From CAZYFH01 sp965249175 (lineage in GTDB: Bacteria; Acidobacteriota; Vicinamibacteria; Vicinamibacterales; UBA8438), in assembly GCA_965249175.1 (NCBI GenBank), contig OZ252227.1, forward strand, positions 1,178,001-1,242,000: a stretch of DNA of 64,000 nucleotides, written 5' to 3'. The notes under the pieces were generated by a model. The model had not been told where the DNA came from. It saw only the letters and a program-made list of their open reading frames with translations, and made no database searches. The translations under genes and the position numbers were made by a program. Below, piece by piece: positions 53,886-62,841 of this stretch (position 1 is the stretch's first letter; every line of letters starts with the position of its first letter).

Positions 53886-55457
53886 CTACCTCGCATAGTC
53901 AATCGCCCGTGTCTCTCGAATCACCGTGACCTTGATCTGGCCCGGATACTCCAGCTCGTTCTCGACGCGCTTGGCGATGTCCTTCGACAGCCACACCGCT
54001 TCCTCGTCGGAGACGGAGTCGCTCTCTACCATGATGCGGATCTCGCGTCCGGCCTGGAGCGCGAACGCTTTCGAGACCCCCTTGAACGAGTCGGCGATGC
54101 TTTCGAGCTTCTCCAGCCGCTTGATATACGACTCCAGGATGTCCCGTCGCGCGCCCGGTCGAGCGGCCGAGATCGCGTCGGCCGCCTGCACCAGCATCGA
54201 CTCGAGCGACGGCCAGTCGATGTCCATGTGATGGGCGGCCATCGCGTCGACGACCGCGGGGCTCTCGCCGTGCTGTTTGAGGAACTTGATGCCGATCTCC
54301 AGGTGCGTCCCTTCGAGCTCGCGGTCCATCGCTTTGCCGATATCGTGAACGAACGCGGCCCGGATGGTCGTGTGCGCGTCGAGTCCGACCTCGCGGGCCA
54401 TGACGCCTGCGACGTACGCGACTTCCTTGGAATGCGCGAGCACATTCTGGCCGTAGCTCGTGCGGAACTTGAGGCGGCCCATCATCCGGTGGATCTCCGG
54501 ATGCATGTCGTGCAGGCCCAGCTCGAACGCGGCGGCCTCGCCCTCCTTCACGGTCGCCTCGTCGACCTCTGATTTCACCTTCTCGACGACCTCCTCGATC
54601 CGCGCGGGATGAATGCGACCGTCGGCAACCAGCCGCTCGATCGAAACCTTGGCGATCTCGCGTCGATATGGGTCGAAGCTCGAGAGGATGATGGCGCCGG
54701 GCGTGTCGTCGACGATGAGCTCGACGCCGGTGGCGGTCTCGAGCGCCCGGATGTTCCGTCCCTCCCGGCCGATGATGCGACCCTTGAGATCGTCGCTCGG
54801 CAGGTCGACCACCGACACGGTGGCCTCGATTGCGTGCTCGGCGGCGCTGCGCTGGATGGCCTGGGTGATGATCTGTTTGGCCTTCTCCGCGGCGACTTCA
54901 CGCGCTTCGTGCTCGAGCTTCTTGACAAGATTGGCGGCGTCCCGGCGGGCGTCGGATTCCAGCTGGCGGAGCAAGAGGTCCTTGGCCTCGTCGGCCGTCA
55001 TGCCCGACACGCGCTGCAGCTCGCGCTGGGTCTGGGTGACCAGCTCGCGGCATCGCGCGTCTTCCGCCTCTGCGGTGTGCTCCCGCTTGCCGACCGCGTC
55101 CTCGCGTGTTCGAACACCGGCTTCGGCTCGCTCGAGCGTCGACTCCCGGTCGCTGACCAGCCGCGTTTTGTCCCCGAGCGCCGTGTCGAGCGCGGTAATC
55201 TCCTCGCGCCGCTTGTGCGTGTGCGTCTCGGTTTCACGCAGCAGCTCGTGCGCCTTTTCCTTGGCCGCCAGCACGGCTTCCTTGTGCGTGGCTTCGGCCT
55301 CGCGCTCGGCATCCGCCACGAGTCGGCGCGCTTCGTCGCTTGCGCGGCCGATCGTGTCGGCGGCGATACGCTTGCGTGTGGCGATCCAGATCCCGAAGAC
55401 GATGAGCGCGCCAACGGCGGCCGCGAGCGCGGCGGCGAGGTACGGAAGGAGCTGCAT
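53886..55457 (-). CDS. rny: Ribonuclease Y
   Basis: The product has 523 residues. One N-terminal membrane helix (AAAVGALIVFGIWIATR) is followed by a long Glu/Arg-rich coiled coil to about residue 200. A KH domain follows (LKGRIIGREGRNIRALETAT), then an HD phosphohydrolase domain with the metal-binding HD pair in RAAFVHDIGKAMDRE and the conserved AHHMDIDWPSLES. This is the membrane-anchored endoribonuclease that initiates mRNA decay. Length and order are typical. It lies directly downstream of 6S RNA and zapA. Confidence 0.95.
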   Translation of the reverse strand: MQLLPYLAAALAAAVGALIVFGIWIATRKRIAADTIGRASDEARRLVADAEREAEATHKEAVLAAKEKAHELLRETETHTHKRREEITALDTALGDKTRLVSDRESTLERAEAGVRTREDAVGKREHTAEAEDARCRELVTQTQRELQRVSGMTADEAKDLLLRQLESDARRDAANLVKKLEHEAREVAAEKAKQIITQAIQRSAAEHAIEATVSVVDLPSDDLKGRIIGREGRNIRALETATGVELIVDDTPGAIILSSFDPYRREIAKVSIERLVADGRIHPARIEEVVEKVKSEVDEATVKEGEAAAFELGLHDMHPEIHRMMGRLKFRTSYGQNVLAHSKEVAYVAGVMAREVGLDAHTTIRAAFVHDIGKAMDRELEGTHLEIGIKFLKQHGESPAVVDAMAAHHMDIDWPSLESMLVQAADAISAARPGARRDILESYIKRLEKLESIADSFKGVSKAFALQAGREIRIMVESDSVSDEEAVWLSKDIAKRVENELEYPGQIKVTVIRETRAIDYAR

Positions 55458-55545
55458 GCGCGACCCCCACGGAATCGGCGCCGCATGCTGGGACCCTGGG
55501 CGAAACCAAAACCCCCGCGGACTGCCGTGTGGGGAGGTCGTATGA

Positions 55546-55561
55546 ACCTGTCTAAACAGGT
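55546..55561 (-). terminator. Hairpin at 6S RNA 3' side
   Basis: ACCTGTCTAAACAGGT is a perfect 6-bp stem with a tetraloop, directly next to the terminal stem of 6S RNA. It lacks a long U-tract. Confidence 0.45.
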
Positions 55562-55750
55562 GGGGCCGCTAGGTGAAGCTTCGCCTTTAAGGCTTCCTCG
55601 CACGGAGGCATGCACACAGCAAAGCGTCGCGACTCTCTTCGATACAACAATGGCTCAAACGAGCCCCCAAACCATCACGCGCACCGCAGGGAATTCAAGA
55701 TCACGCGGCTGCTGACGTCTGCCTCCGGGCAGTCGTCAACGGCCCCAACA
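55560..55750 (-). ncRNA. ssrS: 6S RNA
   Basis: The minus strand contains GAGGAAGCCTTAAAGGCGAA then GCTTCACC, matching the 3' conserved side of 6S RNA (E. coli reads GAGAAGCCTTAAAACTGC... ACATTCACC). A terminal stem forms between GGGGCCG at about 55746-55740 and CGGCCCC at 55568-55562. The interior can form the long bulged duplex expected of 6S. The position next to zapA is the classic 6S locus. 6S RNA binds housekeeping RNA polymerase in stationary phase. The exact ends are estimated. Confidence 0.8.
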
Positions 55751-55827
55751 TCGTGCCGTTCTATGTAACGAACTTCATCTTAGAACGAAGCCGGCCGAGT
55801 GGCAAGATGGGACGGCCGCGGGCTGGG

Positions 55828-56139
55828 TCAGTCCGGGGCTGGGACGCTCTCGATCGCCCGATCGACGAGCGCTTCGAGCTCGATCGCGCGCTTCTGCACG
55901 TCGCTGTCGGCGGTCGCCCGGCCGTCTCGACATCGAAAGTACTCGTCGGCGATATTCAGCGCGGCGAGCACGGCGACGCGGACCGAGTCGCCGGCGCTTG
56001 GGCGGTCGGCCGCCGATTGCATCTTCTCGTCAACGTAACCCGCGAGCTCGGCTACATAGGACGCGTCCAGCTGACTTCGGATGGGATACCGCTGGCCGAA
56101 GATGTCGACCGTGATGACGCCATCGTCGTCATCGGTCAC
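55828..56139 (-). CDS. zapA: Cell-division protein ZapA
   Basis: The product has 103 residues. GVITVDIFGQRYPIRSQLDA, then YVAELAGYVDEKMQ and AVLAALNIADEY, matches ZapA: a small N-terminal globular domain followed by a helix that forms the tetrameric coiled coil. ZapA bundles FtsZ filaments at the division ring. It lies 13 bases after the ZapB-like gene and before 6S RNA, a conserved order. Confidence 0.88.
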   Translation of the reverse strand: MTDDDDGVITVDIFGQRYPIRSQLDASYVAELAGYVDEKMQSAADRPSAGDSVRVAVLAALNIADEYFRCRDGRATADSDVQKRAIELEALVDRAIESVPAPD

Positions 56140-56152
56140 GGGCGAGACCCAG

Positions 56153-56428
56153 TCACAGATCGATCCCCTCCAACTGGCTGAGCATGTCGGCGGCGCGTGC
56201 CTGAATCTGCTCGCGCTCGGCGAGCAGTGTCTTGACCTCGGCGCCCTCGTTCTGCGCGGCGGAGAGCCGTTCGCGCAGCGTCTCCAGTTCGGTGGTCAGG
56301 CGGCCGTTGTCCGCACTCGTCTGGGCCAGCTCCGCGCGCGTGCGCTCGAGCAATCCCACGAGCGCCTGGATCTTCTCGGCGAGCCGTTCGAGTGTTTCGA
56401 GGTCGACTGATCGTGCAGTGCTGGCCAT
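56153..56428 (-). CDS. ZapB-like coiled-coil division protein
   Basis: The product has 91 residues and is nearly all one coiled coil (LETLERLAEKIQALVGLLER, then TRAELAQTSADNGRLTTELE). Size and its place between pheT and zapA fit the ZapB-like or 'cell division protein ZapB domain' proteins that partner with ZapA. Sequence alone would not identify it, because coiled coils look alike; the neighbourhood supports the call. Confidence 0.65.
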   Translation of the reverse strand: MASTARSVDLETLERLAEKIQALVGLLERTRAELAQTSADNGRLTTELETLRERLSAAQNEGAEVKTLLAEREQIQARAADMLSQLEGIDL

Positions 56429-56453
56429 GTGAAAATGCTCCTCGCGACGCCGG

Positions 56454-58541
56454 TCATCTCAATGTGGCCTGGTGGGTGGTTTCGAGGCTGGTGACGATGG
56501 CGCTCATCGTCTGCTGCACCTCCGCGTCGGTCAACGTGCGGTCTGCATGGCGAAACGTCAACCGAAACGCCAAGCTGAGTCGGCCCTCCGGGACGCCCTT
56601 CCCTTCGTAACGGTCGAACTCACGCACGTCGATCAGCGTCTCGGGCGCGACCGCACGGATAGTGCCACGAACGGTGGCCGCAGGCAAGGACGCATCGACG
56701 ACGATGGCGAGATCCCGGACCATCGACGGATGGCGCGGCAGCGCCGACACGCGCATCGCCGAGCGGTCGACCGCGACCTCCCCCAACACGTCCAGATCGA
56801 GCTCGGCCACGTAGACGTCGTCTCCGGCGACCGGCAATCCTCGCGTGGTGGCCAGCGACGGGAGGAGCTGGCCGAGGAACCCAAGTGTGCGGACCTCGTC
56901 GGACGCGGGCCGCACACCGCGCACGACGGCGGCGCGCCCGGGCACGAGCTCCGGGCGCGTGGTGGGCTCGATGTGCGTCGTCACGCCGACCGCCTCAGCG
57001 ACGCGTTCGACGATGCCCTTGATGTCGAAGAGATCGGACGGACGCGCGCGTCCGCTCCAGTGTTCGACCATGCCTGCACCGGTCAGCGCGATCGCGACGC
57101 CGGCCGACTCGCCGCCGGCGCGCCGGAACCGGTGTCCGATCTCGAACAACCGGATGTCCCGGTGTTCGCGGCGACGATTGCGAATCAGCGCGTCGACCAG
57201 ACCGGGCACGAGTGAGGGCCGCAGGACCGCGTACTTCTCCGACAGCGGATTGGCCACCGGTACGAGGGCGTCCGTCGTGTCCACGAACGGCTCCGCCGCG
57301 GCCCGCTCGATGAACCCGTATGTCGTCGCCTCCGAGCACCCGCTCGCGGTGAGCACACGCCGCAGCAGACGCTGTCGCCGGATGCCGGCGGCGACGGGAG
57401 CGGGCGGCCGGACCATCGCCGGGAACGTGGACGGCAGTCGATCGTAGCCGTGATATCGCGCGACTTCCTCGATGAGATCGATCTCCAGGCTGACATCGAC
57501 GCGATGGGACGGCACGGTCACGCGCCATCGGGCATCGTCAGCGGACTCGACCGGTTCGACGCCAAAGCCCAACCGCTCGAGGGTCATCGCCACGACGCCG
57601 GCATCGACGTCGATGCCGAGGACACGGTGGATACGAGCCTGCCGGAGGTCGATGACGATCGCCGCGCGCGGCGCCGGGTATCGGTCAATAAGTGCGCCCT
57701 TCGGCTCGCCCCCGCCGATGGCCGCCAGAATTGCGTGGGCGCGGCGGAGCGCCGTGACGGGCGCGCCGATGTCGGCGCCGCGCTCGAAGCGATAGGACGC
57801 GTCGGTCGACAGACCCAGGCGCCGGCTCGTCCGGCGGACTGAGTTCGGCTTGAAGTACGCGCTTTCGAAGGCGACACGTGTCGTCGACTCGTGCACCTCG
57901 GTGTCCGCACCGCCCATGACGCCCGCGACCGCCTGCGCCTGCGCGCCGTCGGCGATGACGAGCATGTCGTCGGCCAGCCCGCGATCCTCGCCATCGAGCG
58001 TGCGGAGGCGCTCGCCGGGCCGGGCCCGTCGGATACGCAGCTCGCCGCCTCCAAGCCGGTCGAGGTCGAACGCGTGCATGGGGTGGCCAAGCTCGAGCAT
58101 GACGTAGTTCGTGACGTCGACGATGTTGTTGATAGGATGCACGCCAGCCGCCTCGAGGCGCGCGGCCAGCCACGCTGGCGACGGGGCGACGTCGACCGCG
58201 GCGACCGCCGCCGCGTAGCGGGGACAGAGCTCGGCGTCCTCGATGGTCACGGCCAGATCAATGCCCGCGCCGTCCCCGGCTCCCGGCGGCTCGGCCAGCG
58301 CCGGCCAGGTCACCGCCGTGCCGTACATCGTCGCCACTTCCCGGGCGATGCCCGCCACGCTCAGACAGTCTGGGCGGTTGGGTGTGATTTCGAGGTCAAG
58401 CACCGCGTCTTGTCCGTCCGACGCGGGTGCCGGTTCGATTGCCGACACTTCGAACCCGCGCATGGTCAGCCCCTGGGCCAGCGTCTCGATGCTCGTCTCC
58501 ACCGGCACGAGCTCGCGGAGCCACGACACGAGGATTCTCAC
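56454..58541 (-). CDS. pheT: Phenylalanyl-tRNA synthetase beta subunit (short form)
   Basis: GTG 58541 overlaps the pheS stop (GTGA), giving 695 residues; the longer upstream frame is excluded by this overlap. MRILVSWLRELVPVE-type start, then LDLEITPNRPDCLSVAGIAR, B3/4 editing domain (VHPINNIVDVTNYVMLELGH), B5 (FKPNSVRRTSRRLGL onward), and the C-terminal anticodon-binding FDX-ACB domain (LPRHPSMVRDLAIVVDASLP). The N-terminal OB-fold tRNA_bind domain present in most bacterial PheT (about 800 residues) is missing: residue 40 goes straight to the NRPDCLS segment. Catalytic function as alpha2beta2 should not need it. Confidence 0.92.
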   Translation of the reverse strand: MRILVSWLRELVPVETSIETLAQGLTMRGFEVSAIEPAPASDGQDAVLDLEITPNRPDCLSVAGIAREVATMYGTAVTWPALAEPPGAGDGAGIDLAVTIEDAELCPRYAAAVAAVDVAPSPAWLAARLEAAGVHPINNIVDVTNYVMLELGHPMHAFDLDRLGGGELRIRRARPGERLRTLDGEDRGLADDMLVIADGAQAQAVAGVMGGADTEVHESTTRVAFESAYFKPNSVRRTSRRLGLSTDASYRFERGADIGAPVTALRRAHAILAAIGGGEPKGALIDRYPAPRAAIVIDLRQARIHRVLGIDVDAGVVAMTLERLGFGVEPVESADDARWRVTVPSHRVDVSLEIDLIEEVARYHGYDRLPSTFPAMVRPPAPVAAGIRRQRLLRRVLTASGCSEATTYGFIERAAAEPFVDTTDALVPVANPLSEKYAVLRPSLVPGLVDALIRNRRREHRDIRLFEIGHRFRRAGGESAGVAIALTGAGMVEHWSGRARPSDLFDIKGIVERVAEAVGVTTHIEPTTRPELVPGRAAVVRGVRPASDEVRTLGFLGQLLPSLATTRGLPVAGDDVYVAELDLDVLGEVAVDRSAMRVSALPRHPSMVRDLAIVVDASLPAATVRGTIRAVAPETLIDVREFDRYEGKGVPEGRLSLAFRLTFRHADRTLTDAEVQQTMSAIVTSLETTHQATLR

Positions 58542-59599
58542 GGGGGGAACTGCTCCAGCAATCGCAGGTCGTTTTCGTAGAACGCGCGGTTGTCCTCGAC
58601 CCGGTACTTGAGAATGGCCAGACGATCGATGCCCACACCGAACGCCCATCCGGTCAACCGCTCTGTGTCGTAGCCGACCGCCTCCAGCACTGCGGGGTGC
58701 ACCATGCCGCTGCCGAGAATCTCGATCCAGCCTGTGCGCTTGCACACTGAGCAGCCGCTGCCGCGACAAAACACGCAGCTGATGAAGACTTCGGCGCTCG
58801 GTTCCGTGTACGGAAAGAAACTGGGCCGGAACATGACCTGCGTGTCGGGATCGAACACCTGCTGCAGGAAGCACTCGAGCGTGCCCTTGAGGTGGCTCAT
58901 CGTAACGCCTTCACCGACGAGCAGGCCTTCGATCTGCTGGAACATCGGCGAGTGGGTCTGATCCGGCGTGTCACGACGGTAGACGACACCGGGCGCGATG
59001 ATCCGCACCGGTGGCTCGTGTGTCTCCATGTAGCGGATCTGCATGCCCGAGGTGTGGGTGCGGAGCAACGTCGCCGGGCGGCCTGACGCCGTCTCGAGCG
59101 GACCGTCGAGGTAGAGCGTGTCTTGCATGTCTCGAGCCGGATGCTCGGGCGGCATGTTCAGCGCTTCGAAGTTGTGGTAGTCGTCTTCAGCCTCGGGGCC
59201 CTCGAGGATTTCGAACCCCAGGCTCGCGAAGATCGTCTCGATCTCCTCACGGAGGACGGAGAGCGGGTGACGGTGACCCAGCCGAATGTCGCGCCCGGGG
59301 AGCGTCACGTCGACGGCCGCGACTGGTCCGGTGTCGGCGTCAAGGGTCGTGCGGCGGGCCGCGAGCTGGGTCTCGATGAAGCGCTTGAGGTCGTTCGCTC
59401 GCCGGCCGAGCTCGGGGCGCACGTCGGCCGGGGCCGACGCCACGGACTTCAGCAAGGCCGGCACCGCGCCGCGCTTGCGGCCGAGGTAACGGTGGCGGAG
59501 CGTCTGGAGGCCCTCGACCGCGGTGACCTGTTCCAGCTCGCTCAGGAATTCGCCGCGGAGGCCCTCGACGGTGGGGGGATCAGGTTGCCACGCGGGCAT
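58538..59599 (-). CDS. pheS: Phenylalanyl-tRNA synthetase alpha subunit
   Basis: 353 residues from ATG 59599, which overlaps the end of rplT by 20 bases. An N-terminal coiled coil (LRGEFLSELEQVTAVEGLQT) leads to class II motifs: DIRLGHRHPLSVLREEIETI, DYHNFEALNMPPEHPARDMQ, TPDQTHSPMFQQIEGL (motif 2 region) and GWAFGVGIDRLAILKY (motif 3). It activates phenylalanine and charges tRNA-Phe with PheT. The Cys-rich stretch CVFCRGSGCSVC before the GWIEILGSGMVHP block is seen in many relatives. The gene belongs to the thrS-to-pheT operon. Confidence 0.95.
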   Translation of the reverse strand: MPAWQPDPPTVEGLRGEFLSELEQVTAVEGLQTLRHRYLGRKRGAVPALLKSVASAPADVRPELGRRANDLKRFIETQLAARRTTLDADTGPVAAVDVTLPGRDIRLGHRHPLSVLREEIETIFASLGFEILEGPEAEDDYHNFEALNMPPEHPARDMQDTLYLDGPLETASGRPATLLRTHTSGMQIRYMETHEPPVRIIAPGVVYRRDTPDQTHSPMFQQIEGLLVGEGVTMSHLKGTLECFLQQVFDPDTQVMFRPSFFPYTEPSAEVFISCVFCRGSGCSVCKRTGWIEILGSGMVHPAVLEAVGYDTERLTGWAFGVGIDRLAILKYRVEDNRAFYENDLRLLEQFPP

Positions 59600-59942
59600 C
59601 TTTGGCCCGGGAGGCCAGATGCGCGAACGCATCCGGTTCGCGAACGGCCAGGTCGGCGAGCGCCTTGCGGTCCAGCCCGACGCCGGCGGTCTTGAGCCCG
59701 TTGATGAACTGGCTGTAGCTCAACCCGTGCTGTCGCGAGGCCGCGCCAATCCGCGTAATCCACAGGCGGCGGAAGTCGCGCTTCTTGCGGCGCCGCCCGA
59801 TGAACGCGTAGTTGAGCGCCGTGTCAGCGGCTTCCTTCGCGGCACGATAGAGCTTGCTCTTGGTCTGATAGAACCCCTTGGTCCGGGCCAACACCTTTCG
59901 CCGCTTCGCGCGTCGTATCGTCCCGCGCTTTACTCGAGGCAT
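59580..59942 (-). CDS. rplT: 50S ribosomal protein L20
   Basis: The product has 120 residues. MPRVKRGTIRRAKRRKVLAR, then GFYQTKSKLYRAAKEAADTA and RDFRRLWITRIGAASRQHGL, is a full-length L20, an early assembly protein of the large subunit. In other bacteria L20 represses its own operon through the infC-rpmI-rplT mRNA. It follows rpmI by 23 bases. Confidence 0.97.
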   Translation of the reverse strand: MPRVKRGTIRRAKRRKVLARTKGFYQTKSKLYRAAKEAADTALNYAFIGRRRKKRDFRRLWITRIGAASRQHGLSYSQFINGLKTAGVGLDRKALADLAVREPDAFAHLASRAKDARVAT

Positions 59943-59965
59943 CTTCTCAATTGCTCCAGGCTTAT

Positions 59966-60163
59966 CTACTTGTACGGAATCATCCGCGCGATTCTCGCCG
60001 CGTCGGCGGCATTCACGAGCGTCGTGCCGCGAAGGCCGCGCTTCTGCTTGGTCGTCTTGCTCGTGAGAATGTGCCGCAAGAACGCGCGACTACGGGTGAC
60101 CTTGCCGGTCCCGGTCTTGTTGAAGCGCTTCGCGGCGCCTCTGTGTGTCTTGAGCTTCGGCAC
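59966..60163 (-). CDS. rpmI: 50S ribosomal protein L35
   Basis: The product has 65 residues. MPKLKTHRGAAKRFNKTGTG, then KVTRSRAFLRHILTSKTTKQ and KRGLRGTTLVNAADAARIAR, matches L35 over the whole length. It stands between infC and rplT in the conserved order. Confidence 0.97.
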   Translation of the reverse strand: MPKLKTHRGAAKRFNKTGTGKVTRSRAFLRHILTSKTTKQKRGLRGTTLVNAADAARIARMIPYK

Positions 60164-60187
60164 GATGTCCTCTTCCTTGCGTCGTCC

Positions 60188-60748
60188 CTACCGTCCCTTG
60201 CGCGCCACGGTCTTGCTCGACAGGATCGTGTGCATCTGGTTGCCTTCCATACGGGGCACCGTCTCCTGCGTCGCAAGCTCCTGCAGGTCGTCGACCAGAC
60301 GGTCGAGAACGTGCCGCCCATAATCGGGGTGCGCCATCTCCCGTCCGCGAAAGAAAATCGTCGCCTTCACCTTGTCCCCGTGCGCGAGGAACCGCTCGAC
60401 GTGCTTCTTCTTGAACTGGTAGTCGTGCTCGTCGACCTTGGGCCGGAACTTGATCTCCTTGATCTCGATCGTCTTCTGGTGCTTTCGCGCCTGCCGCGTC
60501 CGCTTCTGTTCCTCGTACTGATACCTCCCGTAGTCCATGATCCGACAAACGGGCGGTTGCGCGGTGGGCGAGATCTCGACGAGGTCGAGCCCCTTGTCCC
60601 GCGCGACGGCGAGCGCCTGCTGCGGTGACATCACACCGAGCTGCTCGCCCTGGTCGTCAATGACGCGGATCTCGCGCACCCGGATGCGCTCATTGATCCG
60701 CGTGCGGTTCTGGCGGAAGTCGCGGCGTGGGCTTCGTCCTAAAGGAAT
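60188..60748 (-). CDS. infC: Translation initiation factor IF-3, ATT start
   Basis: The family N-terminus (RTRINERIRVREIRVIDDQG) extends upstream of the first in-frame ATG (60679), so a start further up is needed. ATT at 60748-60746 is preceded by AAGGGAG at good spacing, and the nearby ATG at 60753 is out of frame. Using ATT gives 186 residues, the normal IF-3 length (N-domain, KRTRQARKHQKTIEIKEIKF linker, C-domain with HGDKVKATIFFRGREMAHPD). ATT-type starts are a known infC feature that lets IF-3 repress its own translation. It is 48 bases after thrS. Confidence 0.92.
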   Translation of the reverse strand: MPLGRSPRRDFRQNRTRINERIRVREIRVIDDQGEQLGVMSPQQALAVARDKGLDLVEISPTAQPPVCRIMDYGRYQYEEQKRTRQARKHQKTIEIKEIKFRPKVDEHDYQFKKKHVERFLAHGDKVKATIFFRGREMAHPDYGRHVLDRLVDDLQELATQETVPRMEGNQMHTILSSKTVARKGR

Positions 60749-60796
60749 ACCATGCTCCCTTCTTCAGTCTACCGGTCCTAAGCTCGAAGACCTATC

Positions 60797-62722
60797 TTAC
60801 CCCGTCGCCGGGGCGCCCTTCAGGCGAACCTCCGCGTGGAGGGCGTCGATGAGCGCGCTCACGGGCCGCGGTCCCTGGTCGCCGGCGGTGCGACTGCGCA
60901 CCGCCACCGTCCCCTCGGCGGCCTCCCGGTCGCCCACGACCAGCATATACGGGACTTTCTGTAGCTGCGCCTCGCGAATCTTGAGCCCGATCTTCTCCTG
61001 GCGGACATCCGCCTCGGCGCGAAACCCCGCCGCGGTCAGCGCGTCTCGGACCCCGCCCGCGTGCTCCGCGTGTCGGTCGGCGATCGACAGGACGCGCGCT
61101 TGGACCGGCGCTAGCCACAGCGGAAACGCGCCGGCGTAGTGCTCGATGAGCAGCGCGATGAACCGCTCGAAACTCCCGAAGATGGCGCGATGGATCACGA
61201 CGGGGCAGTGCTCCGCATTGTCGGCGCCCGCGTATTTCAGGTTGAACCGCTGTGGGATCTGATAGTCGAGCTGGATCGTGGCGCACTGCCATTTGCGCCC
61301 GATGGCGTCCGTGACGTGAAAATCGATCTTTGGCCCGTAGAAATTGCCCTCGCCCTCGGCGACCGCATACGTCTGGTCGGCCGCGGCCATCGCCGCCCGC
61401 AGCTGCGCCTCGGCATTGTTCCACGTGTCCAGCTCGCCGAGATAGTGCTCCGGGCGTGTCGAGAGCTCGGCTTCGTAGGCGAGCCCGAAGTCGGCGTAGA
61501 CCCGACCGACCATCCGTAGCAGTCGTTCTACCTCGGCCCCGATCTGCTTCTCGGTGACGAAGCAGTGGGCGTCGTCCTGCGCGAACTGTCGGACGCGCGT
61601 CAAGCCGGAGAGCACGCCCGACGCCTCGTTTCGATGGAGCACGCCCTGATCCGCCAGGCGGAGCGGGAGGTCGCGATAGCTGCGGCCCTCGCTCGCGAAC
61701 ACGAGCATGGCGCCGGGGCAGTTCATCGCCTTGAGGCCGAACGGCTCGCCCTCGGACTCGACCAAGAACATGTTCTCACGGTAATGGTCCCAGTGGCCGG
61801 AGGTCTCCCACAGCCGCTTGTTGAAGACGAGCGGCGTCCGAATCTGGAGATAGCCTTCGGGTGCGAGGGCGTCGCGCATGTAGTCACTCAGCAAGGTGTA
61901 CAGCGTCGCACCCCTTGCGAGCCAGAACGGCGCACCCGGCGCCCATGGGTGGAACATGAACAGCCCGAGCTCCTTGCCGAGCTTGCGGTGGTCGCGCTTC
62001 TTCGCCTCCTCGAGGCGCTGCAGATGGGTCTTGAGGGCGGCGTCCTTGAAAAACGCGGTGCCGTAGACCCGCTGCATCGGTTGGTTCTGCGCGTCGCCCT
62101 TCCAATACGCGTTGGAGCTCGAGAGCACCTTGAAGGCCTTCAACCTGCCGGTGGACGGCACGTGCGGACCGGTGCAAAAATCGGTAAAGACGTCGTCGAT
62201 GGTGTAGCAGGAGACAACGGGGCCCCCTTTCTCCTCGATCAACTGGACCTTCAGCGGCTCGCCGCGCTCGTGAAAATAGGCTTTGGCCTCCTCCTTCGGC
62301 ATCATCTTCCGTTCGTACCGAAGGTTCTGCTTCGCCAGCTCCGCCATCTTCTTTTCGATAGCCCGCAGATCGTCCGGCACGAACGGTCGGTCGACGACGA
62401 AGTCATAGAAGAAGCCGTCGTCGATCGCCGGGCCGATTCCGCATTGAGCTCCCGGAAAGAGCGCCGTCACCGCCGCGGCCAGCAAATGGGCCGTGCTGTG
62501 GCGATACAGCGCCAGCGCCTCGGGCGAATCCGTCGTGACGATGGTGACCACCGCATCCGCGTCGAGCGCGTGGGTGAGATCGACGAGGCGATCGTCCACA
62601 ACCGCTGCCAGCGCTTGTTTGGCCAGTCGAGGAGAGATCTCCGCAGCGACGTCGCTGACAGTCGTGCCTGTCGGGACGCTTCGCGCCGACCCATCGGGGA
62701 GCGTGACGGTGACCTGACTCAT
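60797..62722 (-). CDS. thrS: Threonyl-tRNA synthetase
   Basis: The product has 641 residues. The TGS domain (VTVTLPDGSARSVPTGTTVS) is followed by the editing domain with the HSTAHLLAAAV histidine pair and CYTIDDVFTDFCTGPHVPS. The class II core carries RTPLVFNKRLWETSGHWDHY, GLTRVRQFAQDDAHCFV and VIHRAIFGSFERFIALLIEH. The anticodon-binding domain closes it. It charges tRNA-Thr and hydrolyses Ser-tRNA-Thr. It heads the conserved block thrS-infC-rpmI-rplT-pheS-pheT and lies 42 bases after a tRNA gene on the same strand. Confidence 0.97.
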   Translation of the reverse strand: MSQVTVTLPDGSARSVPTGTTVSDVAAEISPRLAKQALAAVVDDRLVDLTHALDADAVVTIVTTDSPEALALYRHSTAHLLAAAVTALFPGAQCGIGPAIDDGFFYDFVVDRPFVPDDLRAIEKKMAELAKQNLRYERKMMPKEEAKAYFHERGEPLKVQLIEEKGGPVVSCYTIDDVFTDFCTGPHVPSTGRLKAFKVLSSSNAYWKGDAQNQPMQRVYGTAFFKDAALKTHLQRLEEAKKRDHRKLGKELGLFMFHPWAPGAPFWLARGATLYTLLSDYMRDALAPEGYLQIRTPLVFNKRLWETSGHWDHYRENMFLVESEGEPFGLKAMNCPGAMLVFASEGRSYRDLPLRLADQGVLHRNEASGVLSGLTRVRQFAQDDAHCFVTEKQIGAEVERLLRMVGRVYADFGLAYEAELSTRPEHYLGELDTWNNAEAQLRAAMAAADQTYAVAEGEGNFYGPKIDFHVTDAIGRKWQCATIQLDYQIPQRFNLKYAGADNAEHCPVVIHRAIFGSFERFIALLIEHYAGAFPLWLAPVQARVLSIADRHAEHAGGVRDALTAAGFRAEADVRQEKIGLKIREAQLQKVPYMLVVGDREAAEGTVAVRSRTAGDQGPRPVSALIDALHAEVRLKGAPATG

Positions 62723-62764
62723 GCGGTGGGAAGAGGAATCACACGAGAAGGGCTGATTGGATCA

Positions 62765-62841
62765 TGGTAGGCACGGGCGGACTTGAACCGCCGACCTCCT
62801 GCATGTCAAGCAGGCGCTCTAACCAACTGAGCTACGCGCCT
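62765..62841 (-). tRNA. tRNA-Val (anticodon GAC), CCA encoded
   Basis: The gene is 77 nt on the minus strand. The 7-bp acceptor stem is AGGCGCG with CGTGCCT (one G-T pair), D-arm GCTCAGTTGGTTAGAGC, anticodon stem CCTGC/GCAGG with loop TTGACAT, and T-arm GGCGG TTCAAGT CCGCC. The CCA is encoded. GAC reads GUC/GUU valine codons. It may be cotranscribed with thrS. Confidence 0.95.

Noticed and set aside
62765..62841. tRNA-Val as attachment site of the integrase at 63063
   Set aside because: The integrase lies on the 5' side of the tRNA, whereas islands lie on the 3' side; thrS occupies that side in its conserved order.
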